The notes: a model not told the origin generated them from the letters alone. A stretch of 28,645 nt of DNA from Rhizophlyctis rosea (GCA_027596075.1 JADGJC010000426.1:1-28645); one strand, 5' to 3'. Positions 10,940 to 20,144 are shown, counted from the first letter of the stretch. Program-made: numbers and translations.

Positions 10940-11300
10940 ACCACCCGAAAGTAGATGATCCGTGCGCTGGCAGCACGCTGCCGTTGCAGTCGACTACCAC
11001 CCGAAAGTAGAAATAGCCAGTGCAACGCTCGCCCCTGACCCGTTCATTACAGTCAACCACCGCCCGAAAGCAGTTAGCCAGTGCAACTAATAGGATTCAG
11101 TGCAATATGATGCGTTCACCCATTCCCGCAATTTCTCAGTTAGCCGCCCGCCGAAACAGAATGACCAGTGAGAAATGCCCAAGTCGACAGACCCCCGAAA
11201 GAGTGTAGCCAGTTGGTAAGGAATGAGTGATGCCCCGCCTGGACCGGAGTCCAGTGGTTGTCCCCAGTTAATCACCACCCGAAAGTAAATGATCAGTGGG
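10940..11300 (-). repeat. Array A of six UUCG-capped hairpins
   Basis: Six copies of CCGAAA(G/C) (plus strand) start at about 10944, 11000, 11063, 11150, 11194 and 11278. On the minus strand each forms a hairpin closed by U.G around UUCG. Outer helices enclose several units: 10982-10988 with 11021-11027 (7 bp), 11046-11051 with 11082-11087 (6 bp counting G.U), 11131-11138 with 11169-11176 (8 bp), 11179-11182 with 11213-11216, and 11263-11266 with 11297-11300. Just inside the outer helix the minus strand repeats CUGGC or a close variant. Spacing is irregular (44-87 nt). Confidence 0.8.
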
Positions 11301-11305
11301 CTGTC

Positions 11306-11748
11306 TTGAAGAAGATGGAAGGTGAAGGAGAAAGCGAGAGTGGGAAGTGGGGAGGTCTGCTTTTATGTGTTTTGGAGGGTCGACCTCGAAATTGGGCTTG
11401 ATAGTGCGATTGCCTTTTTTGAACACGCGTTCTTGACTTCGCTTTCGGAGGGGGGTCCATTTGTGATTGCACCCTGGCAGGTCATGTGATTCAAGGACTC
11501 AGCAAATCAGTCCCGAAACGGGTTTGATTGGAGTCCAAAACGTGGCGCAATGAGCGCGCAGGCTGAGCATCTGTGCTACAAATTTTTGGGAGGGGAAGCA
11601 ATGCACTGACTAGACACCTCTGTCGTCACATGCAATGACGGATGGGCGCGCAAAGGTGATAGATCCGGACAAATTCACATAAAAGGCCGCGTATGATGGG
11701 AAACCCCCCCTCTTCTGTTGTTTCCCACACTCTTCTTCTTGACTGGTT
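11306..11748. other. Spacer between element A and the LRR1 gene
   Basis: This 440-nt stretch is not coding. It would hold the promoter of LRR1 on the plus strand (a weak TATA-like CATAAAAGG at about 11679) and, if element A is transcribed from its own start, the promoter of A on the minus strand. No other signal was recognised. Confidence 0.4.
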
Positions 11749-12199
11749 ATGCTCAACATGTCCAACAGTCAAAATATCCCTCCCGTCAACCATGGTCAGC
11801 GCGGCGTACAAACCCGGGGTATGATCCAGAGAGAAGTGTTAGGTGATATTACCCACCTCCCCGGGTTTGAGGCAACGCAGCACGTATTCAACACAGCTCA
11901 GAACACCGCTCCAGTGACACAGCATACCCACCACCCCACCCATACCCACCATCCACCCCACCACCATCCACACCACCACCATCCACACCACCACCAACAA
12001 CAACAACAAGCACCACAACCCCTCCCCCACCTACACCACCAAAACCCGCTCCCAAATCTCCCTAATCCAGGACCTCAGCCAAACCTCCTACCCACACTTC
12101 ACCACCACCACCCACATCCTCCAAACCCTCCTAATATCCCTCTCCCACTCCCACATACCCTCAACCCCACCCGCAACGCTTCTACCACCACCCCCAACC

Positions 12200-13168
12200 C
12201 CTCACCAAACATCCAACACCGTAACAGAGACGGAGTCTGGATCGGAGGACGACGAAGCACCAGCTATGCGGGAGGTAGAACGGGTTCTCCGCGCGCGGCT
12301 TGTCATATCGTCAACTGAAGATTACTTGGTTCTCAACGTATACGGCGACGATGACGTAACAAGTTGGACGGCGCCTGAGGGTTTTGCTGGCAAGTGTCTG
12401 TTTGGCGCTATTGGTCTTCTGGACCGCGAGAGGTGAGTAACGTGTATCGTGGTCATTATGTTGAACAAAAACACAAAAGAGTTTTACTCATTATCAATCT
12501 TAACTTCCAGGCCATTAGCAGCTGCTACAACAGATGCTTTCATGTGCGTTGATTTGACGATGATGAAGTTACAAGACGTTTCCGTTCCCGAAGCCTTCCT
12601 TTCATACCATCTCGCCCACACGCTACAACGGCTGACGCTCATTGACGTCAATGTTAGCAGTGTAGATTGGAATGTAGTTGGGTTGAGGTGCGGTGTGTTG
12701 CAGTACTTGGTTATTGACATGAATACGTTTGATGAGTATAAGGTGAGTTTGATAATCTGTACAGTTTATGGCGCGGGATTGGAAACATTTCGCCATCATC
12801 AACCTTCTCACACTGTCTTTCTAAATGCCATACAGACCGACGGCCTTCTTAAATGCATCCGCAAATCCCAAGAACAATCCCCCGCCCTACGCGAACTAAC
12901 ACTCTTCAATGCCACCTCCACCGCGCATCGAACCCTCATCACGATCCGGAAACTCCGGTCATTGCGCCGCGTTCTTTTGACATATTCTCCCAGTCTGCGC
13001 GTAACGGAGTAGCGCCAATTCATCTCCACCTTGCAAACACCATATCGGTTCGTTGCCCTGGCCGTGCGTCATTGCCCAATGGGTGCAGGACTCCGTGGTG
13101 TTTTGGGTGTTGATTTTGTGGATGTGGAGATGGATCGGATGACGGAGGAGGAGGTTGGGGAGATTTAG
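12200..13168 (+). pseudogene. LRR-like gene 1, one premature stop
   Basis: Resembles the C-terminal leucine-rich repeat part of fungal F-box/LRR proteins; exact family not recognised. Exons: one ending at 12432 (acidic TETESGSEDDEAP, then YLVLNVYGDDDVTSWTAPEG), 12511-12742 (LAHTLQRLTLIDVNVSSVDW), and 12836 onward (SPALRELTLFNATSTAHRTL). Introns 12433-12510 and 12743-12835 are GT..AG, and the frame runs through. The third exon meets TAG at 13010-13012, but the same frame then stays open for 51 codons to TAG at 13166-13168 (FVDVEMDRMTEEEVGEI). That tail aligns with the end of LRR2, so 13010 is probably a premature stop. Upstream of 12200 the sequence is C/A-rich low complexity, and the true start is unclear. 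Alternatively the protein is functional but 52 residues shorter. Confidence 0.6.
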
Positions 13169-13765
13169 TAAGGGGATTGGTTTCGCGGGTGTTATTAGGA
13201 GGTGAGGAATCAAAGTATTTTCGGCAGGGGAAGTTGGGGTATAAATGGCATGTACTGTCTTTTCTGATGGAGGAGAGTAGCTTGTGACTGTGGTTTCGGA
13301 GGATAGGGGACGATTGCAGTTCCTCTGTTTGGTAAAGTTCTGTATGTGGTTGGGTGTTTGTATGTATATATGTTTGTGATTCGAAAAACGGAATTCTGAG
13401 TTGTCGACAATCATGTGGTGCTTTCGACTTTGATTCTGGCTGATAATATCATTTGAACAATTGGGGAGGGATATATCAACCCATTGTATGATGTACCAAC
13501 CGCACGGAGACACGTCATCGTCCAAGATGCCAGTTCCCTCCAGTTAACCGTCTCTTGTGCCTCTATTCCTTTCACGCTCGCCTCCTTGTATTGTCCCTCC
13601 AATACACCGCTCATCAAAGGTGCATTAACTGCAATGTAAGAAGTCGTCGTGTCTTGCGATTAAGGCAATCCCGAATTTCGAAACTGCAATAGGCCCCTAA
13701 GGCCCCAAGGGGCGGAGCCCACATTCGGTGCATTACATGACAGGCTATCCAAATAACCCGAAATA
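13169..13765. other. Intergenic stretch after LRR1
   Basis: No coding or RNA signature was found. It contains the 3' flank of LRR1 and a small C/G-rich inverted segment (GGCCCCAAGGGGC) near 13701. Confidence 0.4.
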
Positions 13766-13966
13766 CCTTCCCAAGCCTCAAAGCAGGGTATATTTACAGC
13801 CAGGTCTCCCTATTGCCCCTGTAAAAGATTCAGGGTCTCCACTATACTTTCGGGTTGATGTCGACTGCGCTAGGTCAGTACGCTGCACTCCGGTGTCCGG
13901 CGCCCTGCCATCTCTTGTCGTATTTCGGCAGGGTGGTACACTGGATTTTTTTTGGGTTTTTTTTTT
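13766..13966 (+). repeat. Dispersed TATA-containing repeat, copy 1
   Basis: This aligns end to end with the copy at 22824-23017. Shared landmarks in order are CTTCCCAAGCC, GCAGGGTATA, GTAAAAGATTCAGGGTCTCC, CTGCACTCCGGTGT, GGCAGGGTGGTAC and GGATTTTTTTT. The spacing is nearly constant and the copies are clearly diverged between landmarks. The TATA element plus T-rich end would fit an LTR fragment, a non-autonomous element or a shared promoter. No terminal TG..CA or target duplication was seen. Confidence 0.7.
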
Positions 13967-14424
13967 GCAGATTGATGGTGACTCCATGCGGTTTTCTATG
14001 GTCCCCATCGTCAGTCCCTACGTCATCCATCCAGGGGAAAGTAAGCCCTTATCATGTTAATGATTGACAAATATACGTCGGCCTATATGCATCGTTTGCT
14101 TGACACGCAGAAACCCCGGTGAGGGGGAGGCTGGAGCGGATGAGAGCACGATCGGAGCTGTACCAAATCAACAGTGCCGCACATAGGATGGGTTTGGCGG
14201 GCTAAATCTACTTATAACTGCAACTAGTGTATTGCAGATTGGCCCGGTTCAACCCGTTTTCGGCCCGGCATCCTCCACATGTGGAGGTTTCTGACACCAA
14301 GAAGTGTGTGGCTTGGAAGCTGGTGACACGTCAAGTAGACAACATGAATGAGGGATGATTCACTGGCCTGAACATTCACTTTCACCCCATTCCAGATTCC
14401 CACCCCACTTTCTCACCATCGCGC
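13967..14424. other. No recognised gene
   Basis: This follows the T-rich end of repeat copy 1. I found no family motif, no repeat of other window sequence and no RNA fold worth reporting. Confidence 0.4.
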
Positions 14425-15218
14425 TTATCTTCCACTCTGTTCTTCAACTTTTTCACCACTCACGCGTCCCATCTTGCACCAGGACCACAAAAACGGTATG
14501 CAAAACCTGACGTGGACGAATTGTGGCTGGTCCGACAGATAGGACAAACTCATCTTCTCATCTTCTCTGAACGCGTAGACTTCATAATACTCTCCTGGCC
14601 GTACTACGGTGCTGTACTTTTGGCGGCATGTGCCGACCGAGCCTGGGTTCAGAGCGCCGATGTTTATTGAGAAGGTAGATTGCAAGTCATTTGTGGTTTA
14701 CCCTCTTTTTGTTTACTAACAAACGCTTCCCACACTTTGGACCCAATTCTGGCCCCACCTACTGTTCCAGTTCCATGGCGTATTTCCCACATATCCAAAC
14801 CGCTCGGTGTCAAAAAATAGTACCCACAACCAAAGATAGTACGATTGTGGTGAAATCGAGTCGTCGCGAGAAGTCCCTCAGCCGCACACCCGACGTGGTG
14901 CCCGTAGACCACGGGCAAAGGAAGAATAAATATTGAACAAGGCCTTGGAGCTACCGCGTGAAGGACATTTCGTGTTGCGCACGGCATCATTTGTACGTTG
15001 CACGGAGTCAAGTCGACCTGATCAGTTCTAAACGACTTATCAGGTGGAGAAAGACAAGAGCTTTGGTGGACGGAGCTCCAGAGCCAGTCGTCATCCGCGA
15101 AAACTCGGCTGGATGTAAGCTTCGATAAACTGTCCATTATTCCTCCGTCTCTCACCATTACCACAGCCGCCCGAAAATCGCAAGGTGCAAGAAGCCATCG
15201 CAGCCACTTTTCTGTCAA
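14425..15218 (-). CDS. Hypothetical protein fragments, minus strand
   Basis: Two minus-strand frames look more protein-like than their shadows. The upstream one (15218 to 14664) includes FHHNRTIFGCGYYFLTPSGL, then MWEIRHGTGTVGGARIGSKV. The downstream one (to about 14500) reads ALNPGSVGTCRQKYSTVVRP, GEYYEVYAFREDEKMSLSYL and QPQFVHVR, followed by a GTTTTG donor-like site. An intron with a GTAAAC donor near 14700 could join them, but no convincing acceptor was found. I recognise no family. They could be exons of one gene, a decayed gene or chance open frames. Confidence 0.3.
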
Positions 15219-15339
15219 AAACGGTGGAATCTTGCAGACAGCTCATATGCCGGGTCTTTGGGTTCGATCATTATGCGTCGGGATGATGCCTCATTGCGGT
15301 AAAGTCAGGCTTCAGTACTACGTGCAAAACGCACACTGA

Positions 15340-16720
15340 TGATCTTTCAGATGCGATACCTTTAACCCGATGGGCGACTTTGGCGAGTACGCCATTGAGT
15401 GTGACCCGTTGGTTCCCGAAATGGACGCAAGGCGCTACAGGCAGCATGAACTTGAGTGATGCGCCCGAGAGCTCGACTTCTTTGACGACCTGTTGGCGGA
15501 CCACGATCCATGCAGGACGCAAACTACTCGGAATGGTGGGCTTCACATCTATCAAGTTCGCAACATCATACGGCTGATCCCGCGCTATTAGGACGATGAC
15601 GCCGACGTTTTGGCGAACATGTCTGCGCTCGGCGAAGATCAATTTGACTTTCGTCCTATTGATGACCAACATGATATGGGCGACCCGCTCCAACCACATC
15701 CCCAGCTCGCACAAAAAGACCAAACCAACGCTGGGGCAGCCCCTCAAGCGCCAGCAAGGAAAAGACGTTGAATGAGACGCGGCGTTGTCGACACTGAGGT
15801 GCATGCATTTGCTGGATTCTAGTCCAAGCCTTCAAGCTCACGGGTGATGCTTTTTAAGATCCAATTGTCAAACGCGGAGATGGCCGGCATAAGAGAGGCG
15901 GCTATCGCATAGCTGGATCGAGCCGAGTGCTGATGAAGAAGAAGGTGTGTAATGTCGAGCTTCGTTTGGAGGATGACATATGAGACTTATTAACGCTTCA
16001 CTTTTTAAGGCAAAGGATAAGAAAGAAAGAGAATGGGTGACGAAACTGTTCGCAGAGCCGCCTTTCCGTAAGTTCGCAAATGCGCAACATCCTAAGTACA
16101 GCAAACTTATTTGAACTAGGGTTGGGGCATCAACTTACCGCCTTCTGGAACATCGCCACGAAGCGTCGAAAAGGTGGATACATCCAACACCTACTGCTCC
16201 TGATACCATGCATTTTCTCACGATCACCCATGTACGGAAAGAATGAATGGAACCGCGAACAAGCGGCGCAAGCGGGCTCGTACTGATCATTTTGAAGCTG
16301 TCGGCATCGGTATGTATATTGCTCGCGAACATATTTCAGGGATAGATTTGACGCTTTTGCTTACCAGATATGGATCTTGAAATGCCATTGAACTTTGACG
16401 ACGGTCACGACAAGCTGGGTCATGCGCCTGTATGTTTATCATATCGCCAATCATAACACATTATGCTGACCCAGCTTCCCACAGGGAGCCTCTTGTCGGT
16501 AGGATACCCAAGAGACCATACCAGAAGAGCAACCCACGGACACGGAACCCATAACCATCAATGTTTCCGCTACAAGTGAGCCAAGAACTGTCTTGCATAG
16601 CACGTACTTGTGATATTTATCTCGAAAGTCACGGACTCATTCTTACTTCATGACAGAACCGACAAAGTTGGAGGATATTCTCAATGAGGTTCCGGGAATA
16701 GAGGTAGAGGATACATACAC
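15340..16720 (+). pseudogene. Decayed acidic multi-exon gene, family uncertain
   Basis: Plus-strand segments have the composition of an acidic nuclear protein. One frame at about 15360-15772 reads MGDFGEYAIECDPLVPEMDA, then RELDFFDDLLADHDP, LANMSALGEDQFDFRPIDDQ and QAPARKRR, interrupted by in-frame stops (TGA after HELE, TAG after IPRY). Later pieces are NKRRKRARTDHFEAVGIG (about 16240), DMDLEMPLNFDDGHDKLGHA (about 16370), EEQPTDTEPITINVSATSEP (about 16528) and [20 protein letters not shown] (about 16661), separated by intron-like gaps. The acidic runs followed by ARKRR recall the middle of kleisin (Rad21/Rec8) proteins, but no diagnostic N- or C-terminal kleisin domain is present, so that is only a suggestion. 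Confidence 0.35.
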
Positions 16721-16749
16721 CTACAAGTTTGAATCGAATCTTGGTCCCA

Positions 16750-17590
16750 ACTGCGAAATTAAGACAAGTTCTATGGCCCAAGTACGTTCGCCTCCAGCGC
16801 CAGAGGGCTATCCTCAAGCAGCGTCTTAAGGTCCCCCCGGCCATCAACCAACAGCTGACTAAGACTTTGGACAAGAACACTGGTATGCAGTTGGATGGTC
16901 TTGGATTGTTTTGGAAACCCCTTGTAACCGATCTTTTTTGCAGCCGCTCAGGTGTTCAAGCTCTTGAACAAGTACCGCCTTGAGAGCAAGCAGGAGAAGA
17001 AGGCTCCTGTCACTGCTGCCGATGAGACCGTTGCCGCTGGTGGCAAGATCGACCAAGGCAAGAAGCCTGTCGTCGTCAAGTACTATATCAACCACATTAC
17101 CGCCTTGATCGAGGCCAAGAAAGCTCAATTGTCATCATCGCTGATGACGTTGACCCCGTTGAGGTATGACATATCAATGTGCGCTTTTCTGCGTGTTAGG
17201 TTCGGTGTTGACAATCAACATCACTGTAGATCGTCCTGTGGCTCCCTGCCCTTTGCCGCAAGATGGGTGCCCCATACGCCATTGTCAAGTCCAAGTTCCG
17301 TCCCGGTACCGTTGTCCACAAGAAGACCGCTACTGCTTTGCCTCTCGTTGACGTCAAGCCCGAGGACAAGCACGACCTTGCCGCCGATGTCTCCGCTGTC
17401 AAGGCTAACTGTAACTTTCCTGATGTGAATTCTCGTGGAGATCTTCGCAGGACTAAACGCATGTTATTCCTTATAGACAACCAAAAGTTCGACGAGATCC
17501 GGAGGAGCTGGGGAATGTGGTATCATGTCCAACAACGCTTTCACCAAGCGTGAGCCCGCTTTGAAGCAGTTGGGTCCACATGGTGAGTGT
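16750..17590 (+). pseudogene. Ribosomal protein eL8 (L7a/L8) fragment with introns and frameshifts
   Basis: eL8 is a 60S subunit protein of the L7Ae family. Exons: to 16882 ([36 protein letters not shown]), 16944-17163 ([40 protein letters not shown]), 17230-17411 (IVLWLPALCRKMGAPYAIVK, TVVHKKTATALPLVDVKPED) and from 17477 (NQKFDEIRRSWG). Introns are GT..AG and phases match across them. Two frameshifts break it: one base is missing in the Gln-Leu-Val-Ile-Ile segment near 17127, and one is inserted at the Trp-Gly-Gly-Gly segment near 17514. The first about 60 residues are replaced by unrelated sequence and the C-terminus is missing. Retained introns show a DNA-level copy rather than a retrotransposed mRNA. 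Confidence 0.94.
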
Positions 17591-17784
17591 TCCCCGCTTT
17601 GCCGTTTTACCCTTTTCTGTGTGGTCGGTATGGTTGGCGTGCTTGTTTAGCGGTCACATATCGGCATGATATCGTCAGTGATGGAAAGGCTCAAGCAAGA
17701 GTAGCGACGGTACCGAATGGCACTAACAGGCATTCGTCAGGCGCCTGCTCCCTTTTTCAAGCAGTAACCGACAAACGGAACGGA

Positions 17785-18316
17785 TGTCCATCCTTTGGGG
17801 AAGCCGTCGAAGCTCCCGGAACATCAAAAGGACAAGGATTCCGAGTGGCACATTTGCCTGCACTTTCTTATTGCCATCGCTACTCCGGGAGATGACACAT
17901 CATACTGGAACATGCGTGAGTGTATTGAGGCTGTGACGCACAAACAGATGGGGCAATTTTGTTAATTCGATGTCATACAGAGGCACAGCATCGCTTCAAA
18001 CCGAGGGAAACGGATTGGGGTTTCTATCATTTTATCCAATTCAACCAGCTGTAAATTCCGTTGCCGGACAACCAACGACGTCTTGTTGGAAACGACGGAA
18101 GAGACATCGTTCACATGAAACGGATGAAGGGTGCCACGGGAGTTTTGTGGCATAACTTTGCAGAGTGAGTATCTTCTCCAGGAATGTCGGAATGCATGTT
18201 GGCGCGATCGATTGTGATGCGGACGACTGACGGGGAGTATTTCCATAGCTACGATCTCAAAAAAGCAGATTGGATATGTGAACTGAAGATTTGGGGATAC
18301 ATCCAAAATGGCTATG
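17785..18316 (+). pseudogene. USP7/Ubp15-type deubiquitinase fragment (MATH domain to start of catalytic domain)
   Basis: USP7-like enzymes cleave ubiquitin from target proteins; their N-terminal MATH (TRAF-like) domain binds substrates. Exons: to 17914 (HICLHFLIAIATPGDDTSYW), 17981-18164 (AQHRFKPRETDWGFYHFIQF, then PLPDNQRRLVGNDGRDIVHM and GATGVLWHNF) and 18249-18316 (DYDLKKADWICELKIWGYIQ). Family members read HRF...E.DWGF..F and PTGVLWHNF.NYDSKKETG.VGL.NQGATCYMNSL. An in-frame TAA interrupts the second exon at 18052-18054. The part that should hold the Cys-box (GATCYMN) reads GYIQNGYG, with no catalytic Cys, and the rest of the peptidase is absent. It begins only about 200 nt after the eL8 fragment on the same strand. 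Confidence 0.86.
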
Positions 18317-18403
18317 GTACGTCTCTTTGTTCTTCGGTTCACATGAACTGTTGGTTATGTTGAACGGTGTCTGTAGTATATAACATTCCTGAATACTGAT
18401 CAC

Positions 18404-19462
18404 CCCTTACTCGCCCGTCCACAACCGCAGTCAGTCTCATCACACTTTCCCGTCGTCGGCTCCGAGCACTCACAGAGCCAACGCCGATCCCCCAAGAAGC
18501 CATTGAGCGCATACATCTTCGTCGGTCCCGATTATCGGTCGTCGGAACCGGGTTTGGCCGAGGGAGAGGTGACAAAAGCTGCTGGGATCATCGGACAAAG
18601 GTGGAAGGAATTGACTGATGGCGAGAAGAAGGTACCTACACAATTACGTTTTGTCGACAGTGCAGATGCTGATGCGATTGGTCAACATCAAGTTGATACA
18701 GGCCTTTTGGATGCGGCGAAAGCAAGGCGCAAGAGGGGAGCTGCTGCCAGCAAAGCGAATGCAGACGTAAGTTCTTTGTGATGATTATGTTCTACAATAT
18801 GTTTCAGAAGGCTAATGATGTCTCTAGTCTCATGATGACAAACGGACGAAGTTCGATCCTCCCAAAAAAGAGCAACTTCTCGGTGGGCCGAGCGCAACTA
18901 AAGGGCTCGTCGCCTGGACGGATATCGTGCGGAAGCGGTTCCCAAATTTCATTAGCAGCAAGCACACTCAGCTATCTCAATTCGCCAAAAACATCATCAA
19001 AGAACGTGGGCTTCCCGATATGCGAGTAATGTCCGCGTCCGCGACCCACATTGCCACATTGACGATACCGACACAACTGGCGGATGAGTTCATGGAGGCC
19101 GTGGAGCAGAACTATGGGTCGACTCTTGCGTCCAACCGGGGTAGTATGCCGGCGGCGCCCCCATCTCCATCAGTCGATGCCGGTGGGTCGTCTGGGGAGT
19201 AGGGATCACAAACTCTCCCACACCGAATCTCACCAGCCTTACGGTATGGACCGACCGCGTTCGTCTCGTTCGTCAAATATCTGGCACCTTCTATTGTAAC
19301 CGCAACGGAGTCGCATAATCCCATCGTGACAACGCCAGCCGAGTGGGACTGAAGGCGGAGGAGTGCATGGCTTCCGCCATGAAACGGGAACGGAAAACCT
19401 ATGCCATTTCTGATACATTGAAGGATGACTTCAAGGAATGGTTCGAACTCCATCGTCAGAAG
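18404..19462 (+). pseudogene. Gene fragment with two HMG-box-like segments
   Basis: HMG boxes bend DNA in chromatin proteins. Segment 1 (from about 18488) reads SPKKPLSAYIFVGPDYRSSE, then GEVTKAAGIIGQRWKELTDG and EKK, a good match to NHP6/HMGB helices. The exon continues to a GTAAGT donor at 18769. After TCTCTAG the next exon (18828-19202) gives WTDIVRKRFPNFISSKHTQL, FAKNIIKERGLPDMRVMSAS, an unassigned domain, ending at TAG (19200-19202). The same frame then reopens into segment 2: TAFVSFVKYLAPSIVTATES and TTPAEWD, with a shift at TGA 19350-19352, after which LKAEECMASAMKRERKTYAI finishes the box and runs to TAA near 19460. The N-terminus is missing: no ATG before the acceptor-like CCGCAG at 18430. 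The 18.4-19.2 kb part alone could still be a functional shorter gene. Confidence 0.6.
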
Positions 19463-19789
19463 GAAGACTGTTAAGGCTTGACGTGTTGGTTGCGGGAATG
19501 CGTCGGGATGTGTTATGTTGTTCTTGTTGTTGGTTCTTGAGTAGTGATAGGAATGTCATGTGTTTTATTGAAGGACCTTGTTGGTTGATGCTGCTGTGTG
19601 TGCCTGGCATGTTGGCAGAAAAGGAGGGGAGAGAATTGTTCTGCTTCGTTTGAGCGGAAGGGTTGGTGTCGCAATGCGGCTGGCGAGGACGAAGCAGCAT
19701 TGCGCGGTGAGAGCATCAACTCCAACCTCAGGCTGAGTGATAGTTGGAGGACGAACCCATTGACGCTGTCTTGAATGTAATGCACACTC
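19463..19789. other. Spacer between HMG-box fragment and element B
   Basis: No coding or RNA signature recognised. It is the region into which a minus-strand transcript of element B would run; no AATAAA was seen on that strand here. Confidence 0.4.
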
Positions 19790-19916
19790 AGTTCACTCGT
19801 CTCTTTGCCTAAATATCTTCCCACGAAATGACTTTTCACAACTGACGACGCAATGCACTTCAACGAGTTTCCAAACATTGCACACACAAAGCACACAGAA
19901 ACACACAGATAGTATA

Positions 19917-19968
19917 GCTTGCCAACGGGATCGAACCGCTGCACCTTGAAGGTGATGCCAATACAAGC
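19917..19968 (-). ncRNA. tRNA-like fold B (52 nt, no D-stem)
   Basis: On the minus strand it pairs GCUUG with CAAGC (AGCUUG with CAAGCU if extended). It then has UAUUGGCAU, a hairpin CACC-UUCAA-GGUG, one C, and a T-arm AGCGG-UUCGAUC-CCGUU. Compared with copy A, the hairpin pair G-C becomes A-U (CGCC/GGCG to CACC/GGUG) and the outer T-stem pair G-C becomes A-U: two compensatory changes. The B-box match GGTTCGATCCC is identical. If the hairpin is read with a seven-base loop the anticodon-like triplet is UCA, but the 52-nt length makes a decoding tRNA very unlikely. Confidence 0.72.
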
Positions 19969-20144
19969 TTAAAAAAAAAGGAGAGGAGCAGTCGGTGCAC
20001 GGGCTTACACCTATGCTCCCCTGACCCCATATAGCAATATAAGGTCTTTCCCACAGAACCCGGACCCCCACAACCCACGGGCTTGAGTTGCTTGATCTTG
20101 CACATATATCCCTCAGATGCCAACCCATCCACAGCAGACAGCAA

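Larger units (their letters stand above)
10565..11305 (-). ncRNA. Structured-RNA element A: hairpin array plus tRNA-like fold
   Basis: Read on the minus strand, the order is: six UUCG-type hairpin units (11300 down to about 10940), a linker holding the GGGCUUGAG complement, a stem-loop (10773-10811), a U6 tract (10763-10768), a tRNA-like fold (10698-10759), then a GU-rich tail with GUGCAUUGCGUUGU. Element B has the same order with diverged sequence. Shared blocks outside the T-arm include GCACACAGAA/ACACACA and CGCAATGCACTT on the plus strand. No open frame spans it. The minus orientation is preferred because CUUUCGG and G.U pairs stabilise that strand. A minus-strand AATAAA at 10545-10550 could end a polymerase II transcript. 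Its identity is unknown: a tRNA-derived SINE-like element, a host non-coding RNA gene or a regulatory 3' UTR are all possible. Confidence 0.7.

Noticed and set aside
11749..12318. 189-codon His/Pro-rich open frame starting MLNMSNSQNIPP
   Set aside because: The His run comes from a CCACCA-type simple repeat. The frame that splices correctly into LRR1 is a different one, reading TETESGSEDDEAP.
15271..15804. 177-codon minus-strand open frame
   Set aside because: The opposite strand reads as an acidic protein with Lys/Arg patches and coherent segments, so the minus frame looks like its shadow.
15340..16720. Firm assignment to Rad21/Rec8 cohesin
   Set aside because: Only acidic stretches and an ARKRR patch support it; no Rad21 N-terminal or winged-helix C-terminal domain was found.
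19917..19968. Functional tRNA with anticodon UCA (a UGA-reading tRNA)
   Set aside because: No D-stem, only 52 nt, and the central hairpin is best drawn with a five-base loop, so decoding is not supported.
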